NCBI GenBank assembly: GCA_959347315.1
Contig: OY365806.1
Location: forward strand, 37,108,505-37,172,504
Reading direction: 5' to 3'
Length of the DNA: 64,000 nt
Source of the DNA: Bimastos eiseni
Lineage: Eukaryota > Annelida > Clitellata > Crassiclitellata > Lumbricidae
Shown here one piece after another: positions 1 through 11,552 of the stretch (position 1 is the stretch's first letter; every line of letters begins with the position of its first letter). The notes under the pieces were generated by a model. That model did not search any database and was not told where the DNA came from. It saw only the letters and a list, made by a program, of their open reading frames with translations. Made by a program: the position numbers and the translations under genes.

Positions 1-44
1 ATTAAGAAAAGGCAGCCCAAAATGAACCATTTCATGAAAAAAAC

Positions 45-763
45 CAGTGCTGTACGCAAGACTTGAAACTTCAAGACCAAGACGAGACTAAGATAGTGAG
101 GTGCCGAGACCGAGACAGTGAGGTATCAAGACCAAGACACTAGGTTCGAGAACAGTTTTTTTATTGCCACATTTTATATTTTTCGATATCTCTTCATCGG
201 CCTATCTTCTGAAAAGTATAAAGAAAGCCATTTTAGACGTCTGAAATCTTCTAGACGATTTTAAACAAACAAATTTGATACCAAATACCAAATGAAATTT
301 TAAATTTGCACATATCCTTACTCACCCTGAGTAACTCAAAGTTTTTCCAAAACGGCTATGGTGGTTTTACATCAATGACAAACGGCACGCTGTAGCTAAT
401 GTTTGTCAATAACTTCAAATTGTGTAAATGCAAGATTCACAATTTCAAGTTCTCTCTCAAACATTTTTCTACTTTAAGACAATTGAATTGATTTCAGTAT
501 CATGTGACTCGCGCGTTAACCAGAATTACCACTTTCTCGTAAATTCCGGTTTCAGTTTCTAGCGCAGGATTTAAAGACAGTTAACACGAAACTTATCGAG
601 ACCGCTTGTTCGAGATAGAACAAGACTTTCACTTCAAAGACAGTTTCTAAAAGTTCGAGACACTACCACGAGACCCAGACAACAATCTTCCGAGATTGAG
701 ACACTAAAAAATATCTTGAGACGTCTTGAGACCGAGACACTGTCTCGAGACCATACAACTCTG
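45..763. mobile_element. hAT-type element with degenerate GAGACC arms, copy 1
   Basis: The left end CAGTGCTGTACGCAAGAC and the right end GAGACCATACAACTCTG match the ends of the element at 55722-56523, and both arms are degenerate GACCAAGACC-type repeats. The flanks (ending AAAC on both sides) only weakly resemble a target duplication, so boundaries are less certain than in the second copy. It has no coding capacity. It lies left of the NSD exon at 889, inside the gene. Confidence 0.65.
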
Positions 764-888
764 CTAGAAACTAAAGTGCACCTCTCCTTATTCAAGCTGC
801 AATAGCAATTAACAAAGTTAATGTAGACGAACACTCCGAAAATAGCACTAGCAAATTGATGCTCCCTGCATTAAAAAACGTAACTCAC

Positions 889-1089
889 CTTTGCTAGATC
901 GGCCGTTTTTGCCAGACTCCGCAGCACAGGTTGCGCAGGTGTGATGAGGACAAGTGACAGAACTGCTGTCTAGCTTGCACAGAGGAAACTTGCCAATGCA
1001 GTCACGATGATAGAAGCGGCCACATTTGGAGGCGCAACAGGGCACAGTGTCACGAGTCGTATGTTTACACACAAAACATGGATGGTTGC
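889..1089 (-). CDS. NSD exon: second PHD-type zinc finger
   Basis: This exon encodes 66 complete codons flanked by split codons. It holds an NSD-type PHD/ePHD pattern: a CFVC pair, a CC...C group, FYHRDC, and a closing CPHHTCATC cluster, so all the zinc ligands I expect are present. The acceptor is ...TTAG/GC at 1089/1090 and the donor is AAAG/GTGAGT at 889/888. It starts in phase 1, completing the Gly codon left by the upstream exon, and ends in phase 1. Known NSD proteins carry this finger directly after PHD1, which is the arrangement seen. The next exon lies outside the window. Confidence 0.88.
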
Positions 1090-4000
1090 CTAACATTCAG
1101 GAGAAAACAAAATGAATCACATAGTTTATAAGACCCTGTTGAAGAGGCATACTGAAATGTGCTAAATCAAGCAATCTCTAAGCAATGGTATCCAGTTGCT
1201 GGGTTACCACTACTGCTAAGTTTGTGTTTCAGTGACAATACCTTTTCAAACTAGGACTCAAAAGAGCAATTACCATGCCTTGCCTAACCTTACTAACAAT
1301 ACAGCCAATGCGAATCTAATTATACAACTTTACATATGGTAACTTTGAGTCTAAGTCACTGTTGTGTAATCCTCTCATCCCAATTTTCCAAATTGTAATC
1401 AATGTCATCAGTCTTTAATCACTCGCTTCTGAGGCAATGTCATGCAGTTGAAGGATCTTGCTGCAAAGGATAAATGACTTATCAAATAACATCAGTCTTT
1501 CACCTTCAATACTGATTGCTGACAACACATGAAACTATATTGCTCCAGTGCAAAGCCACCTATTGAAAGGTCCTTAAAAGGTACTGTACAAATGTTTTGA
1601 TACATACATTGATTCAAATAAAAATGATAAACTGAGAAATATATTGAAAGATGTTGACTGCTATTTAACAGTCACATTCACAAAGTGTTGAAACTAAACT
1701 TAACAAATTGCACAGACCATACAAAACAAGAATAGATTTCTGGCTGGAGCCATGAACAATAAGTTACGTACCTGTACTGCACTCGTCACACCTGAATGAG
1801 CCAACAGGTGAAACAATCAGTCCCAGGCAAGATAAGTGATAGGAACCATAGCAAGGACCCTGGCAGTCGATTAGCACGTCTCCTGATTGCTCGCAGATGT
1901 GGCAGACTTTGTCGACCTTCTGTGGTGCCAAGGAGCTTAGTCGTTGGAACTCCGGCTGGCTTCGAAATCGCGAACTGCGTGGACTGGATGAGAAAATTCC
2001 ATCAGCTGTGACAATTAACTCGTCCTGTGGCAGTGTAGAATTTCCATCTTCTTCAACCAGCTGAACTGTGCTCGCACTCAGCTTTCGCCTGCCTGGAGGT
2101 TTCTTCTGTTTCTCCGGAGGATGAGGAGGACTGGAAGGTGACAGCTCAGCAGCAGATAGAAAAACTTTCAATGGAACATTAACCTGTTCCTTGTCTGGCA
2201 GCAAATCTTTTTCAGATGACTCAACAATCTCTGCTTTTGTTTCTTTCCCTAAACTTCGAAGGTTGCTTCCAATAGAGTCTTTGTCCTTCTTGAAAGTTCT
2301 CTTCTGCCTTTTTTTAACAGGAGGACCCTGTCTGACTTCTGTACTATGGCCAAGACTTCCTTGGGCTTCCTCGTTGGTCCGCACTGCCATGGGAGCGGAC
2401 GCCATGGATTCACTATCGGGCCAACTATTGTTCATAGCAGCGTCTTCCGACGATTTACGCTTGTGGCCTAGAGATTCAAGGTCAGGTGATTCACGTGGAC
2501 GGCCAAGTGAGAAGTTTGTTAAAGCTTCAAGGTGATTTGAAGATTGGTCAACAGATTGCTCTATTTTGACCTACAGTCAAGAAATCATTTGACACTCGTC
2601 ACTTTAGTAAAACGAAAGGAAGCATTCAAAATTTCTAAATCTAAAAATGCTACAGAAAATAGTTAAAAGGTGAAAACTGCCAAAAAATTCTAGCAAATAT
2701 ATGGAACACACAGAATTAAAAGTACAGATCAGAAAAAACAAAAAAAAACCTAAAATGACCACATGAAAATTGTTTATGAAAAGATAATCTTATCAATTTT
2801 TAAATTAATTTGAATGAAAAGCTATACTACCTTGACTGCTTCATCATGTGCCTCTGTTCCGTTCACGATGGAAATGGTTTGCACCCTTTGACTTGGTTCA
2901 GTCCATACCTCCTCATCTGGTGATTCACTACTTGCTATCTTGCCAGAGATGTCATCTGGTAAATTTGTAATTGTCAAATTTTCCGGCAAGTCACTACTGA
3001 CAATTATGTTTAGCGAATGCACCTCTGCTGACTGTTCCAGAAAACTTGTACCGACTTTTTCTGGTAGCTCACCACTTAAGGTGTCTTGCTGCAAATTTTG
3101 GTTAACCTTATCCAGTGAATTGGTTTCCATATATTCTGTTGCCTCTGTGTTACCCAATGTTTCTGTTGATTGGATGCAGGTTTCATCTGCCTCCTGTTGG
3201 CATGCAAGAAACATGTCATTTAGCATATAAATAAATGTAGACACATAAGACGTTTAGTTACAGGCTTGCCATAAGGTTAACATAAAAAATTAACGATTTA
3301 CCATGACCTTTAACTATAACTTTAAAGACATAGTTAAACGAAAAACATCTTTTCCAATTGTTTTATTGATGAAATATTTAATCCAAATAATAAAAATGAT
3401 TAGAAATATGTCAATTGATCATTTCTCCATTTCAATAATCCAACTAGTTTCAAATTTCATGAGATTCTATGGCTTTTATGAAAACACATATTTTTCCAGG
3501 CTTTACATTTTCAAAGTCTTATTCCATGACTATCCATGTTTTCCAGGATATGTGATAACTCTGTAGTTAGTGCATACAATAAAGTCATATATAAAATACA
3601 AATCAGTGCTGCCAGTACTGACTTTTCCAGTAATCTCAGTACTGTCTGCTTTCAGATGAACTCATTGACATATGAACTCTAACATCAATTAGACCAATAC
3701 ACACAGCACTTTTGACACATGTAACATGTTCCAACTAACACATTCATGTGAATGTACATTGACAAAGGCCTGTAATACATAAGTAATGCATCAGTCAACA
3801 TGCTTACCACATATGCTGCATTAATAACAAGTACAATACAGCATGAAACAAATATAAACAACAGTCACCAAAAGAATATGCTTCACATACTTACTAAAGA
3901 TCATGTTTACTAAAAGATCATTTGACAGCAAATCAACCAAATATCCAGAAACCAATAAACATATTAAAGAATTTCTCTGTAACAATGTTATTAAAAAAAT

Positions 4001-7000
4001 TTCAAATACGAACACTAAAATATGATAAAATTAATAATGACCTTGCACGAAGAAGTCACAATGTCCAGCAACTCTGGTTTCTTCTCCTTTGGAGGAGTTT
4101 CAGACATCATGGCGCTGCTGACATCATTATCACACATCACTGGAGACATATTCTGCAGCATCTGTAATATGTTCCACTTCAAACTGTAAGTTGTGTTAAG
4201 CTTCAGTAAATGCAAGTATGAGGAGTATGCTTCAATACACAGATAGCTGATAAGTAGGGACGAACCAAAACTGTAGTACTCGGCATTACTTGGACTCGGG
4301 ACAAACAATGTGTCTGCCTATTAATAAAGATCTGCTGTCTGATTTTCTGCTTTGAAAACAAAAATCGCATGTCATTATTTACAAAACGACAACCGCATTT
4401 AATTTTTTATCATCTCATCACTTTCATAGTGAAAAAATGAAAATTACAAAAACAAATAAATTCATGCATATATCTAAAACTTGATGTTTACCTTGCTTTC
4501 ATCCAACATGGCTAACATTTTGTTTAACATGCCCGAGCGCTAAGTGTTTGTAAATCGTCAATAGGTAGCAGAAGTCATAAAAATTGTGCAAACTGCCAAG
4601 TTAAAAATCAAGAGAATGAGACTTTTATAAATGTTCGAAAATCAGACTCAGCGTAACTCACTCATAAAACTTGGTAGGAAATAGATACTCGGTTCATCCC
4701 TAGTGATAAGCTCCAAAAGAACGAACACTATACATACGTCTCATCACACACTGGAAGGGGAACCCCATAAACAGTGTGTTAACATGGACAGGAAACTGTC
4801 AGTTAACATTGGCAGGGAACTGTTGGTTAACATTGGCAGGGAACTGCCAATTAATATATTGTGAAAAAGTCATATTATCTAGCAATCTGGTTTCTTCTCC
4901 TTTTTGGAAGAGTTTCTGAAGCTGACATTAATATCACATATCACTTGAGACATAAAAAATTTTTTTTGACAATTTAATAAGGGACCATCCACATATTACG
5001 TACGCAGTGAGGGGCACGGGGTTTTGAAGTTTGGCGATTTTGCGCACCGGTGCATACGGTGAAGGGGTCCCGAAAAATGAGCACGTACGCAAAAAATATG
5101 AATGTCTAATTATGACGTCCACATCACGATATATTAAAGTCAATCACAGACCATATTAATACTGAATCAAAATAACCTGTGTTGTAGTATCAAAAATTTG
5201 TAAAATGCAAGTGTTGCTAGTAATTTATTTCTTCATAACAGTTAACAAATTTAAGCTGTTAAATATGATGCTTACAAAATAAATAGCCTACAGTAAAATC
5301 AATGTCTTTAGCTACTTAGCCTTTGCAATGGGGGGGGGGGGTTAGAGCTCAGATGTACATATGCATGGCGAGGGTCCACAAAATGTATGCAGTGCACCAG
5401 AGGGTCCGAAAATACGTTTTTTTTGCGTACGTAACGTATGGATGGGCCCTAAGCCAACCATAATAACCTCATCTGATGAAGTCAAATTTTCGTCTACATC
5501 TGGTATCCAGGCCTTTGCTGGTAGTATGGAATTTAGTACAGAGTTAGTATTGTCATCATGTGCGACTAGCTTGCGCTAAAAAGCGACAAACATGAATCAC
5601 ACTTAGTTCCACATAGCAACTGCTGCATCTTATTCTATACTGCAAATGCTGTAGCGCCAGCAGCGGCATTTTATTCTATAAAGCAAATAGCAAGAGCTCT
5701 AAAGTTTATAGCATCATAGCATCACTTTATTCTATATAGCAAGTCTGTATCATTCAGTTCATTACACATTCATTCATTTCGAGATATGTATCTACTCCAG
5801 AACACCCTCACTCAACACCGGCTAAAGAAAACAGTCTGAAGGTGGGAATAAAGCATGGTGGCAAAGGCACTGGGCAACATGCAAACGGACACAGCAAACC
5901 CACGCCTAATACAGGCCTGCAACCAGAGGACAAAGCTCAGACCGCTTTAGATGAGTAGAACACGGCACTGGAAGTTCAGGGTGGAGCACCAAAGCTTCTG
6001 CAATACGACAGTACCACACTCGCAAGGTAACATCCCACCGAGGCAGAGATCTGATAAATAATCCACTGCAGGACAGGGAGTCACTGCACAATATCCCTAT
6101 GCCCTACGTAACAAACGACATGGCCGTATCTTGGGATGCGACCGACGAGGCATGCCGCCTTGCGAAGAACCAGATTGAGACATCCAAACAGAGCCACCGG
6201 GAGACCCACGTTGAGAGCGTTACAGTAACCACCTGTATTCGCTTATACCGAGCCAATGAAACCTACGTAAGGACGGAGTTTCGGTCGTTTTCGCTGCTGT
6301 ACTTCCTCCAGATGTTCCATAATTCGATTTGTTGGTTTGACAAAACGACTTGAACGCTTGACTCCTGCAAATATATATTAAAAGACTCACAAAAGCACCC
6401 AGACTCAAATCTCAATAGAAAGGTAGGGAAACAGAGTCATTCATTTAATTCTGTTAATAAGTCTTAAGAGGATATCATAGGATTTCCTAGGATGCGTAAG
6501 TGTGTATTATTATGGCATAAGAGGTGGGAATTTCAGTTCAGTTCCAAGACAAGACTCATAGGATATTCACCCAAAACCAAAAATAACTACAACAAAGAAA
6601 TCCATAAACTATACAACTTAATGGGAAAGTAATAGGCAGACAAATCCATATTAGTGAAAGAAAAAAACTTGAGAGAAGAGCTACAGAACTATTGTCCAAA
6701 CGACAAAATGCAACAATGATGTGCTTGAAGGAAAAGATTAACTTTCACTCAACAGTCGTGGATTTTAGGTCATTAGTGATGGCAAGGACATATCCATTGT
6801 CCACACATTTAAAGAGGGTCTTAACTCATACTCCCTGCATTACAATGGCCCTGAGAAGTTCTACAAAATACCAGATTCATACAGTTTGGCCACAGTTACA
6901 CAAGCATATATGCAACTATCATAACATATACATTTAGATAATTATCCTTACACATAATCACATTTGTGAATCACAATATCAAATTTAAGTTGCATTTCAT

Positions 7001-10000
7001 TGCATCACCTAACACAGCACTGCACAATCTTTTTGGTTGTGGAACCATTTCAATCCTTAATTTTTTTGGAAAAACCATATTCTGTTGTATGTACAAATGC
7101 TTGAGAATGCAACAATCATAGGCTTAGGCCTAGACTAGATTAATAGAGATAGAGAAATAACACAAATATCGATGACAATGACAAATTAATTCTCTAGCTT
7201 GTAATGTAAAACACAGATCTTAAGCAAAAGGTCTCCATTTGTTCACACTAAAAGTTTTCTGCAGAACCCTTATCTATACCTCATGGAACCCTAGGGTTCC
7301 GCGGAACACACAGTTTGGGAAACGCTAATCTAACAGAAGATTCTCCCTTTAACGACCAGTGTTATTGATTATGCCTTACATTTTACTATGAGCTGGTCAT
7401 TAAAGGGTTAGGCAAAAACATTATAATCACCCAATATTGTCTGGCATAGCGCCTTGGCCAGTGTGCCTCTGTATATTTGGGACCTCTTTAACTTAAGTTC
7501 TGCCTGCTCTGGTCACCAATCTCTTCGCTCAGCCTTCAGAGGTGACTTTGTGGCTCCATAGGCTCTCCGCCACCAAACAGAACAGAAATTTCTCAATGGT
7601 GGCTCCCTCTGTTTGGAAGAAGGGCAGTATCAAATAAATAAATAAATAAATTCAAATCATGAGTTAGTCTAGATGAATGACATCAAAATCTTGGCCTAAT
7701 GACCAGCCAGGCACACAAATCAATATGTCAAAGCAAAAGCAAAGCTAATCTAATAAAATTGCAGGTACACAGTAGAATAGATAGTTGAACAGTGAAATCC
7801 TATAGACTGTAAACATTCTAATATCACAATCACCTAGCCAGATTTTATGTCATTTTCTGCAAATAAGAAATTTAGCCTCACAGACACTGAAAATTTCCAC
7901 AGCAGTTACACCCTCACTAAATACCCTGATATTATAAGCTGAATTAAGTATGAACAAACCTTCAGCACGGCTTCTAAATACAGCTGAACCAGGTTCATGC
8001 TGCGACACCGCGTCGCAAGAAACAGAGTTATCTCGATCTGCCTGATCACCAGCCCCACTACCAGGTGACATGCAACTTGCTTTTGACAGTGGACTTTGAC
8101 TGCTCCCTCCAGTCACCAATATCTTTTCTCCAGTAGTTCGTTGTCGCTTTTTTGGTTGGGAATCACTGCTGCCTCCAACTGAACTGCTTCTGCTCCGCTT
8201 GATACCCTTCTTGATAAGCTGAATGCTCTCCAAGCGCTGCTCAGGAGCATTTGTGGTGCCATTTGCGACCACTGGCTCGTTGTAAACAAACGCAAAATGA
8301 TGAACGCGAAAAGCACGTGTCATTGGGTAAGCCTCTTGGGCTGATTTCACGGCAATGTTCCAAGCCTTAACGCGTCTAGCAGGCACAATATAATTCTGGC
8401 GATCCTTCTTATGCAATGTCATCATTTCATTGCAGAATTTAGTAAATGCATCCAGGCCATCAAAAGGAATGATAGAGCTCTCATTAATCCAGCCACGTTC
8501 ATTTTCTTCACCAAAGAATCGAACATGAAACTGCACCAAACTTCCTTGGCGACCTGAAGTACAAATAGTGTCAACAATAATGTAACAATGTAAGTAAATG
8601 TCAGCTTACAATACACATAACACAAACTATAAAGAAGTATGAAAAAGTACTCATAGCTATGATCAATCCATATTTCAACTACTCATAGCTATGATCAATC
8701 CATATTTCAACTACTCATAGCTATGATTAATCCATATTTAAACTAAGCACAACTTCACTAGATGTCCCAATTGTTTTTATTACCCTTTTAATCAAACTAG
8801 TTATCACTGCAATTTTAAAAATAATATATATGTGGCCCACCATCTCAAAACTAGGCGCTTGCCAGCAACATTAATTTACGAGCAACAAGCCAAAACCAGC
8901 GAATTTTTACTGATATCGGTAAATTTTGTTTCTTCAAATTCAAGTGATAAAATATTTTCAAAACATAATAGGCACCAAAAATAACCTTAAAATTACTAAT
9001 TTCTGCAGAAAAACGAGAGTTTTGATGAGCACTCATCATATCAATAGTGCAAATAAACAAAATTTTGACCAGTTTTTACCATTCAAAGGTCAGCATTTAG
9101 GGTCGATTCATTTGAAGCCATCAATGTTATATATCATGCTTTCAAAGGTCAAGGTCTGGTCTACATAGTGAATTGAGCATTACCATTGGTAGAAAATGAA
9201 TTAACCTATAAAAGATTAATCAAACGTACACAAAGACAGTTTGTATTGCTATGCGTGTCACGTGACACATTGCGCTGGTCATTATCGGTCAAATTGCAAT
9301 TTTGCATGTTATGCGTTTTAGAATAGTGCATTGGCTATGCTCCAAAATTCAATAAACAGAGTGCGGTTGATGGTATTTTAAGCGATCTCCTCTCGAGTAG
9401 GTACTGATTAGCGAAGAACTGTAAGTAGCATTGGAAAGAAGAGCAAGAACGATAGAAGAAAGAGCAAGAACGATAGACGACAGCTGTTGTGTCACAGCGA
9501 TAGTGATCACGAGCGTTGCTAAGGACTACCTGCAGCATCCAACTTTGATCCAATTTTCCTCCAAATGTAATTTCCTACACAAGTAAAATTTTAAAATTGC
9601 ACAACTTTGGATGGTCTTACAGACCAGAATCTTATGAGAGAACTAAGTAAATATATATTTTTGCCAACAAAATCCTACATTTTTAGTGATAGGAAACATA
9701 AAAATTTATTTAAAATAACTCAAAGAAATAAGAAATCAAAGGTTCCATTTATCTCATCCAGCATACCAAAAGTAGTTCATTGTATATGTATGCATTTTAC
9801 ATTACATAATATTATGCACTACTGCACTAGCAACATCTGGATGTTTTTGTCAGATATAATAGCAATAGAATCTTATCTAAGCCCTTTTTGGCATAAAGGG
9901 TTAAGAAGACACATATGTTTGCTGTATCAGGCAAGGTATATCAAAGATGATATAAATGAAGGGCAGAAAAGAAATTACATGAATAAAAATTGTGGTTTCA

Positions 10001-11552
10001 CATCATAAGTTATTAAAATTACAGAAACATGCTGTGACAAACCAATGATAATTTATGCCAAAATATTTCAGAAGTCTTCCTTACGTTTCAAAGTTCGCGT
10101 GAATGCTGTTTGTGCTGGGTCATAAGCAACCATGCATGGCCACCACGGATGACCGGACACCCTTGCCCAGAGCATGTCACCAATAATCCATTTGGTAGGC
10201 CCAGCAACCTCTGGACCATGTACTGCATCAGCTGGAGATGAACAAGCATTCTCAGAAACTGTATTCTAAAATAAAGAAAAATACATAGAAAGAAATGTAA
10301 ATACACAATTATGATAACACAATTAAGTAATTGTATACAGGAGAAAAAAATCTTGCCTTGTAGTACAAGTCAAAAATCTCTACAGAATGATAGCAAAAAA
10401 TTGTAAACACAACAGCAAATCAGTGTAAAATAAAGAGTTCAATTTCTTATGATGCTCCTCGTAATTTTTGGCTAGTGACGAGATGACCTGCTTATATTAT
10501 CAGATCTCTAAAAGGATTAGTATTAAGCTAAGAAAATACATTTTTAAATGACCAAGTAACATTATACTTCAGACCATGACTGAGGTAACTTACTGTTAGG
10601 GGAACTTAAGCAAGTTCTTCGTGCACAATTGCTCTACAATATAACTGCAATTGTGCCATCGAGGCATGTGCATTTCTCAACTCTGAGAAACTTAGAAAGG
10701 GCAATATCCAAGGTAGTTGTATTGTACGTAATACAAAATTTTAAATCGTCAACAACAGTCCTCCAATGTTTAGCAAAGGACGTAAGGATAGTCTCACTTT
10801 AGTGCACGATTGATCAAACCTTAGGCGCATGACATTGACCAATCTTGCACCATTGGATGGGTCAAAGTGAGATTTGCGAAAAGATTGGTGGTGAACAAGA
10901 CTAAAAAACTGTTTACATACCTTTTTATTACGACAAGATGATTCAAATGGCTTGGTGAAACTTGAAATTCCTGTCTGGGAGGAACTGGGATAATCATCGT
11001 CAGGCAGCTCTACTTTGATGGTCACATTCTGGCATTCTGTTGTGCTGCTTGGTTCAACCGGTTTCTGTTCATGGTTGACTGTCTGCTTTATTGACCCTAC
11101 TACATCTTTCGCAGATGCAGTCGCCACGACTGCACCTGCTCTGGCATCCTCTGGATAGGGATTCGGCGATGGCAGATTGGGCGTTTGTCGGCCATCATCG
11201 AGTGCTGCCATTTTGAGGTGAAGTTGATTTTTAAGGTTTCTTTTTGTTTTTGTGAGGCCAGATTTTGGCCGTTCAATGCTGGGCGACAACACGCCAAGTA
11301 ATGATGCTGTTTCACCACAGGTATTTGGATTCAACTCAGCAGACACAGTAGTCTCCTCCAAAACATACGTTTCATGTTGTCTCTTTGATGGAAGGGAACC
11401 AGAAAGCGCTGAACTGGAATTGATTCTCCCGCTGATTACTGGCCTCTGTGACTCCAGTAGAAGAGCAGCGGGCATTGCAAAGAAGCCATCTGCCTCATCG
11501 GCTGCTGGTTTAGCATCACAAACTGAATCTGACATAACTAGATCAATCAATA
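889..11552 (-). CDS. NSD-family histone H3K36 methyltransferase gene, 5' half (partial at window edge)
   Basis: NSD1/2/3-type proteins are nuclear methyltransferases that place mono- and dimethyl marks on histone H3 lysine 36. Their usual order is PWWP, a series of PHD fingers, a second PWWP, then AWS-SET-post-SET. Seen here, on the minus strand, are seven exons: 10921-11552, 10085-10265, 7960-8553, 4042-4139 (or to 4161), 2831-3193, 1772-2570 and 889-1089. They encode a low-complexity N-terminus, a PWWP domain, acidic linkers, a C4HC3 PHD finger and a further Cys/His finger. Intron phases match at every junction, giving roughly 950 residues before the window edge. The SET domain must lie left of position 1, so catalytic residues cannot be judged. 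The PWWP is closest in style to NSD2/NSD3 PWWP1. The family call is firm; which vertebrate paralogue it matches is not decidable, and a single invertebrate NSD is likely. Confidence 0.88.
1090..1771. other. NSD intron
   Basis: AT-rich intron of about 680 bases with good splice borders on both sides. I see no repeat, RNA gene or extra exon in it. Confidence 0.7.
1772..2570 (-). CDS. NSD exon: basic/proline-rich linker and first PHD finger
   Basis: This 799-nt exon runs from acceptor CTGTAG at 2571 to donor ACAG/GTACGT at 1772/1771 and is open throughout in the frame set by its neighbours. The first 200 or so residues are low in complexity, with basic clusters such as KKRQKR and PPGRRK that could act as nuclear localisation signals, and a proline run. 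The last 45 residues form a canonical PHD finger: CHICEQ, then DCQGPC, YHLSC and CDEC, which is the C4HC3 set. In NSD proteins this finger is PHD1 and follows the first PWWP after a long disordered linker, as here. The Met at 2435 is internal; the frame is open well upstream of it, so it is not a gene start. Confidence 0.88.
2831..3193 (-). CDS. NSD exon: acidic Ser/Glu-rich linker
   Basis: This 363-nt exon (121 codons, phase 0 at both ends) has acceptor CAACAG at 3194 and donor AAG/GTAGTA at 2831/2830. The product is acidic and rich in Glu, Ser, Asn and Thr, with no recognised domain. It links the PWWP-containing exons to the PHD exon, where NSD proteins are expected to be disordered. It is supported by the splice sites, the open frame and the phase match rather than by a motif. 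Confidence 0.72.
3194..4041. other. NSD intron
   Basis: AT-rich intron of about 850 bases. No repeat, foldback or extra coding signal was noticed. Confidence 0.6.
4042..4139 (-). CDS. NSD exon: small linker exon (acceptor uncertain)
   Basis: The exon encodes a short linker including CDNDVSSAMMSETPPKEKKP and ends CK before donor AAG/GTCATT at 4042/4041. Two acceptors are possible. The AG before 4139 (TCTCCAG) leaves two bases and joins in frame to the phase-1 end of exon 7960-8553. The AG before 4161 (ATATTACAG) is better placed but phase 0, so it would need an unseen intervening exon. I chose 4139 on phase continuity. A decayed second copy of this exon lies at 4868-4960, which supports the idea that this is a genuine, once-duplicated exon. 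Confidence 0.6.
4255..4702. mobile_element. hAT-like miniature inverted-repeat element
   Basis: A 448-bp element with imperfect terminal inverted repeats, TAGGGACGAACC at the left and GGTTCATCCCTA at the right. It is flanked by 8-bp direct repeats, CTGATAAG at 4247-4254 and GTGATAAG at 4703-4710, matching at 7 of 8 positions. Eight-base target duplications and a 'TAGGG' end are typical of hAT transposons. It encodes no protein and must have been moved by another element's transposase. It sits in an NSD intron, between an exon and that exon's decayed copy. Confidence 0.75.
4746..4855. repeat. Short tandem repeat with GGCAGGGAACTG core
   Basis: About three imperfect units of roughly 27 bp carry GTTAACATTGGCAGGGAACTG. 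They lie inside the NSD intron and are a minor local expansion with no apparent function. Confidence 0.6.
4868..4960 (-). pseudogene. Decayed duplicate of the NSD linker exon 4042-4139
   Basis: The plus strand here repeats the pattern at 4050-4150: the block CTGGTTTCTTCTCCTTT is shared, as are the flanking 'gagttt...gaagctgac/attaatatcacatatcact' features. On the minus strand the frame encoding KKEKKP is followed almost at once by a TAG stop, about ten bases are missing compared with the intact exon, and the donor is gone. It is read as a tandem exon duplication that has lost function. Expression as an alternative exon is unlikely because of the stop. Confidence 0.65.
4978..5452. mobile_element. 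Miniature DNA transposon with ACGTACGCA-type inverted ends
   Basis: The left end reads AGGGACCATCCACATATTAC followed by GTACGCA. The right end is its inverted counterpart, TGCGTACGTAACG then TATGGATGGGCCCTAA. Subterminal segments such as the 'cggtgcat' region and 'gggtcc..aaaa' are also inverted. It holds no coding region and includes a run of ten or so G at 5331. The superfamily is not certain because the target duplication is too short to define. Confidence 0.65.
5453..7440. other. NSD intron interior
   Basis: This stretch between miniature elements holds short open frames (for example 5906-6091 minus and 6099-6353 plus), but none has splice sites or a motif I recognise. The segment around 7250-7330, ending in CAGTTTGGGAAACGC, looks like one end of an old hAT-type element; I could not find a partner end. 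Confidence 0.4.
7441..7651 (+). mobile_element. LINE/SINE 3' fragment with AAAT tail
   Basis: In plus orientation this is a short fragment ending GGGCAGTATCAAAT and then a run of AAAT units. The same style of 3' end (AAGGGC-ATATCAAAT then AAAT or TTGA repeats) occurs at 53855, 58330 and 60370, so these share a 3' tail family. It is too short and decayed to contain a complete frame. Confidence 0.5.
7960..8553 (-). CDS. NSD exon: second part of PWWP domain and basic linker
   Basis: This 594-nt exon starts with acceptor TACTTCAG at 8554 and ends at donor GAAG/GTTTGT at 7960/7959. Its first two bases complete an Arg codon begun by exon 10085-10265. It encodes the PWWP beta-strand core FHVRFFGEENERGWI and the following helix-rich part, ending FRVHHFAFVYNE, which parallels the C-terminal half of NSD PWWP1. 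The remaining residues are a low-complexity Ser/Lys/Arg linker with a basic PKKRQR stretch that could be a nuclear signal. PWWP domains bind methylated H3K36 nucleosomes and DNA. Confidence 0.87.
8650..8745. repeat. 32-bp tandem repeat, three copies
   Basis: Three head-to-tail copies of a unit beginning ACTCATAGCTATGATCAATC. The first two are nearly identical and the third has a few changes. It lies in an NSD intron. Confidence 0.85.
8746..10084. other. NSD intron
   Basis: AT-rich intron sequence. A short purine-rich direct repeat with core AGAGCAAGAACGATAGA lies at about 9440-9480. No other structure was noticed. Confidence 0.5.
10085..10265 (-). CDS. NSD exon: first part of PWWP domain
   Basis: This 181-nt exon runs from acceptor TTTTAG (AG at 10266-10267) to donor AAAC/GTAAGG at 10085/10084. 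It encodes the PWWP start: GDMLWARVSGHPWWPCMVAY, with the diagnostic PWWP tetrapeptide as HPWWPC. The aromatic cage residues at the W and Y positions of the motif appear intact. The split codon at its 3' end pairs with the two-base start of exon 7960-8553, which finishes the domain. NSD2 and NSD3 have the same 'GDLVW-SG-PWWPCMV' arrangement. Confidence 0.9.
10921..11552 (-). CDS. NSD exon: N-terminal low-complexity region with likely start codon
   Basis: This exon spans acceptor CAATTGCAG at 11553 to donor AAAAAG/GTATGT at 10921/10920 and ends in phase 0, which fits the next exon. The likely initiator is the ATG at 11535, giving MSDSVCDAKPAADEAD; residues upstream of it in the exon are also open, so an upstream coding exon is possible. 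The region is Ser/Pro/Thr-rich without a recognised domain and includes an IKVELPDDD stretch, a consensus-like SUMO site (psi-K-x-E). NSD N-termini are disordered, which fits. Confidence 0.75.
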
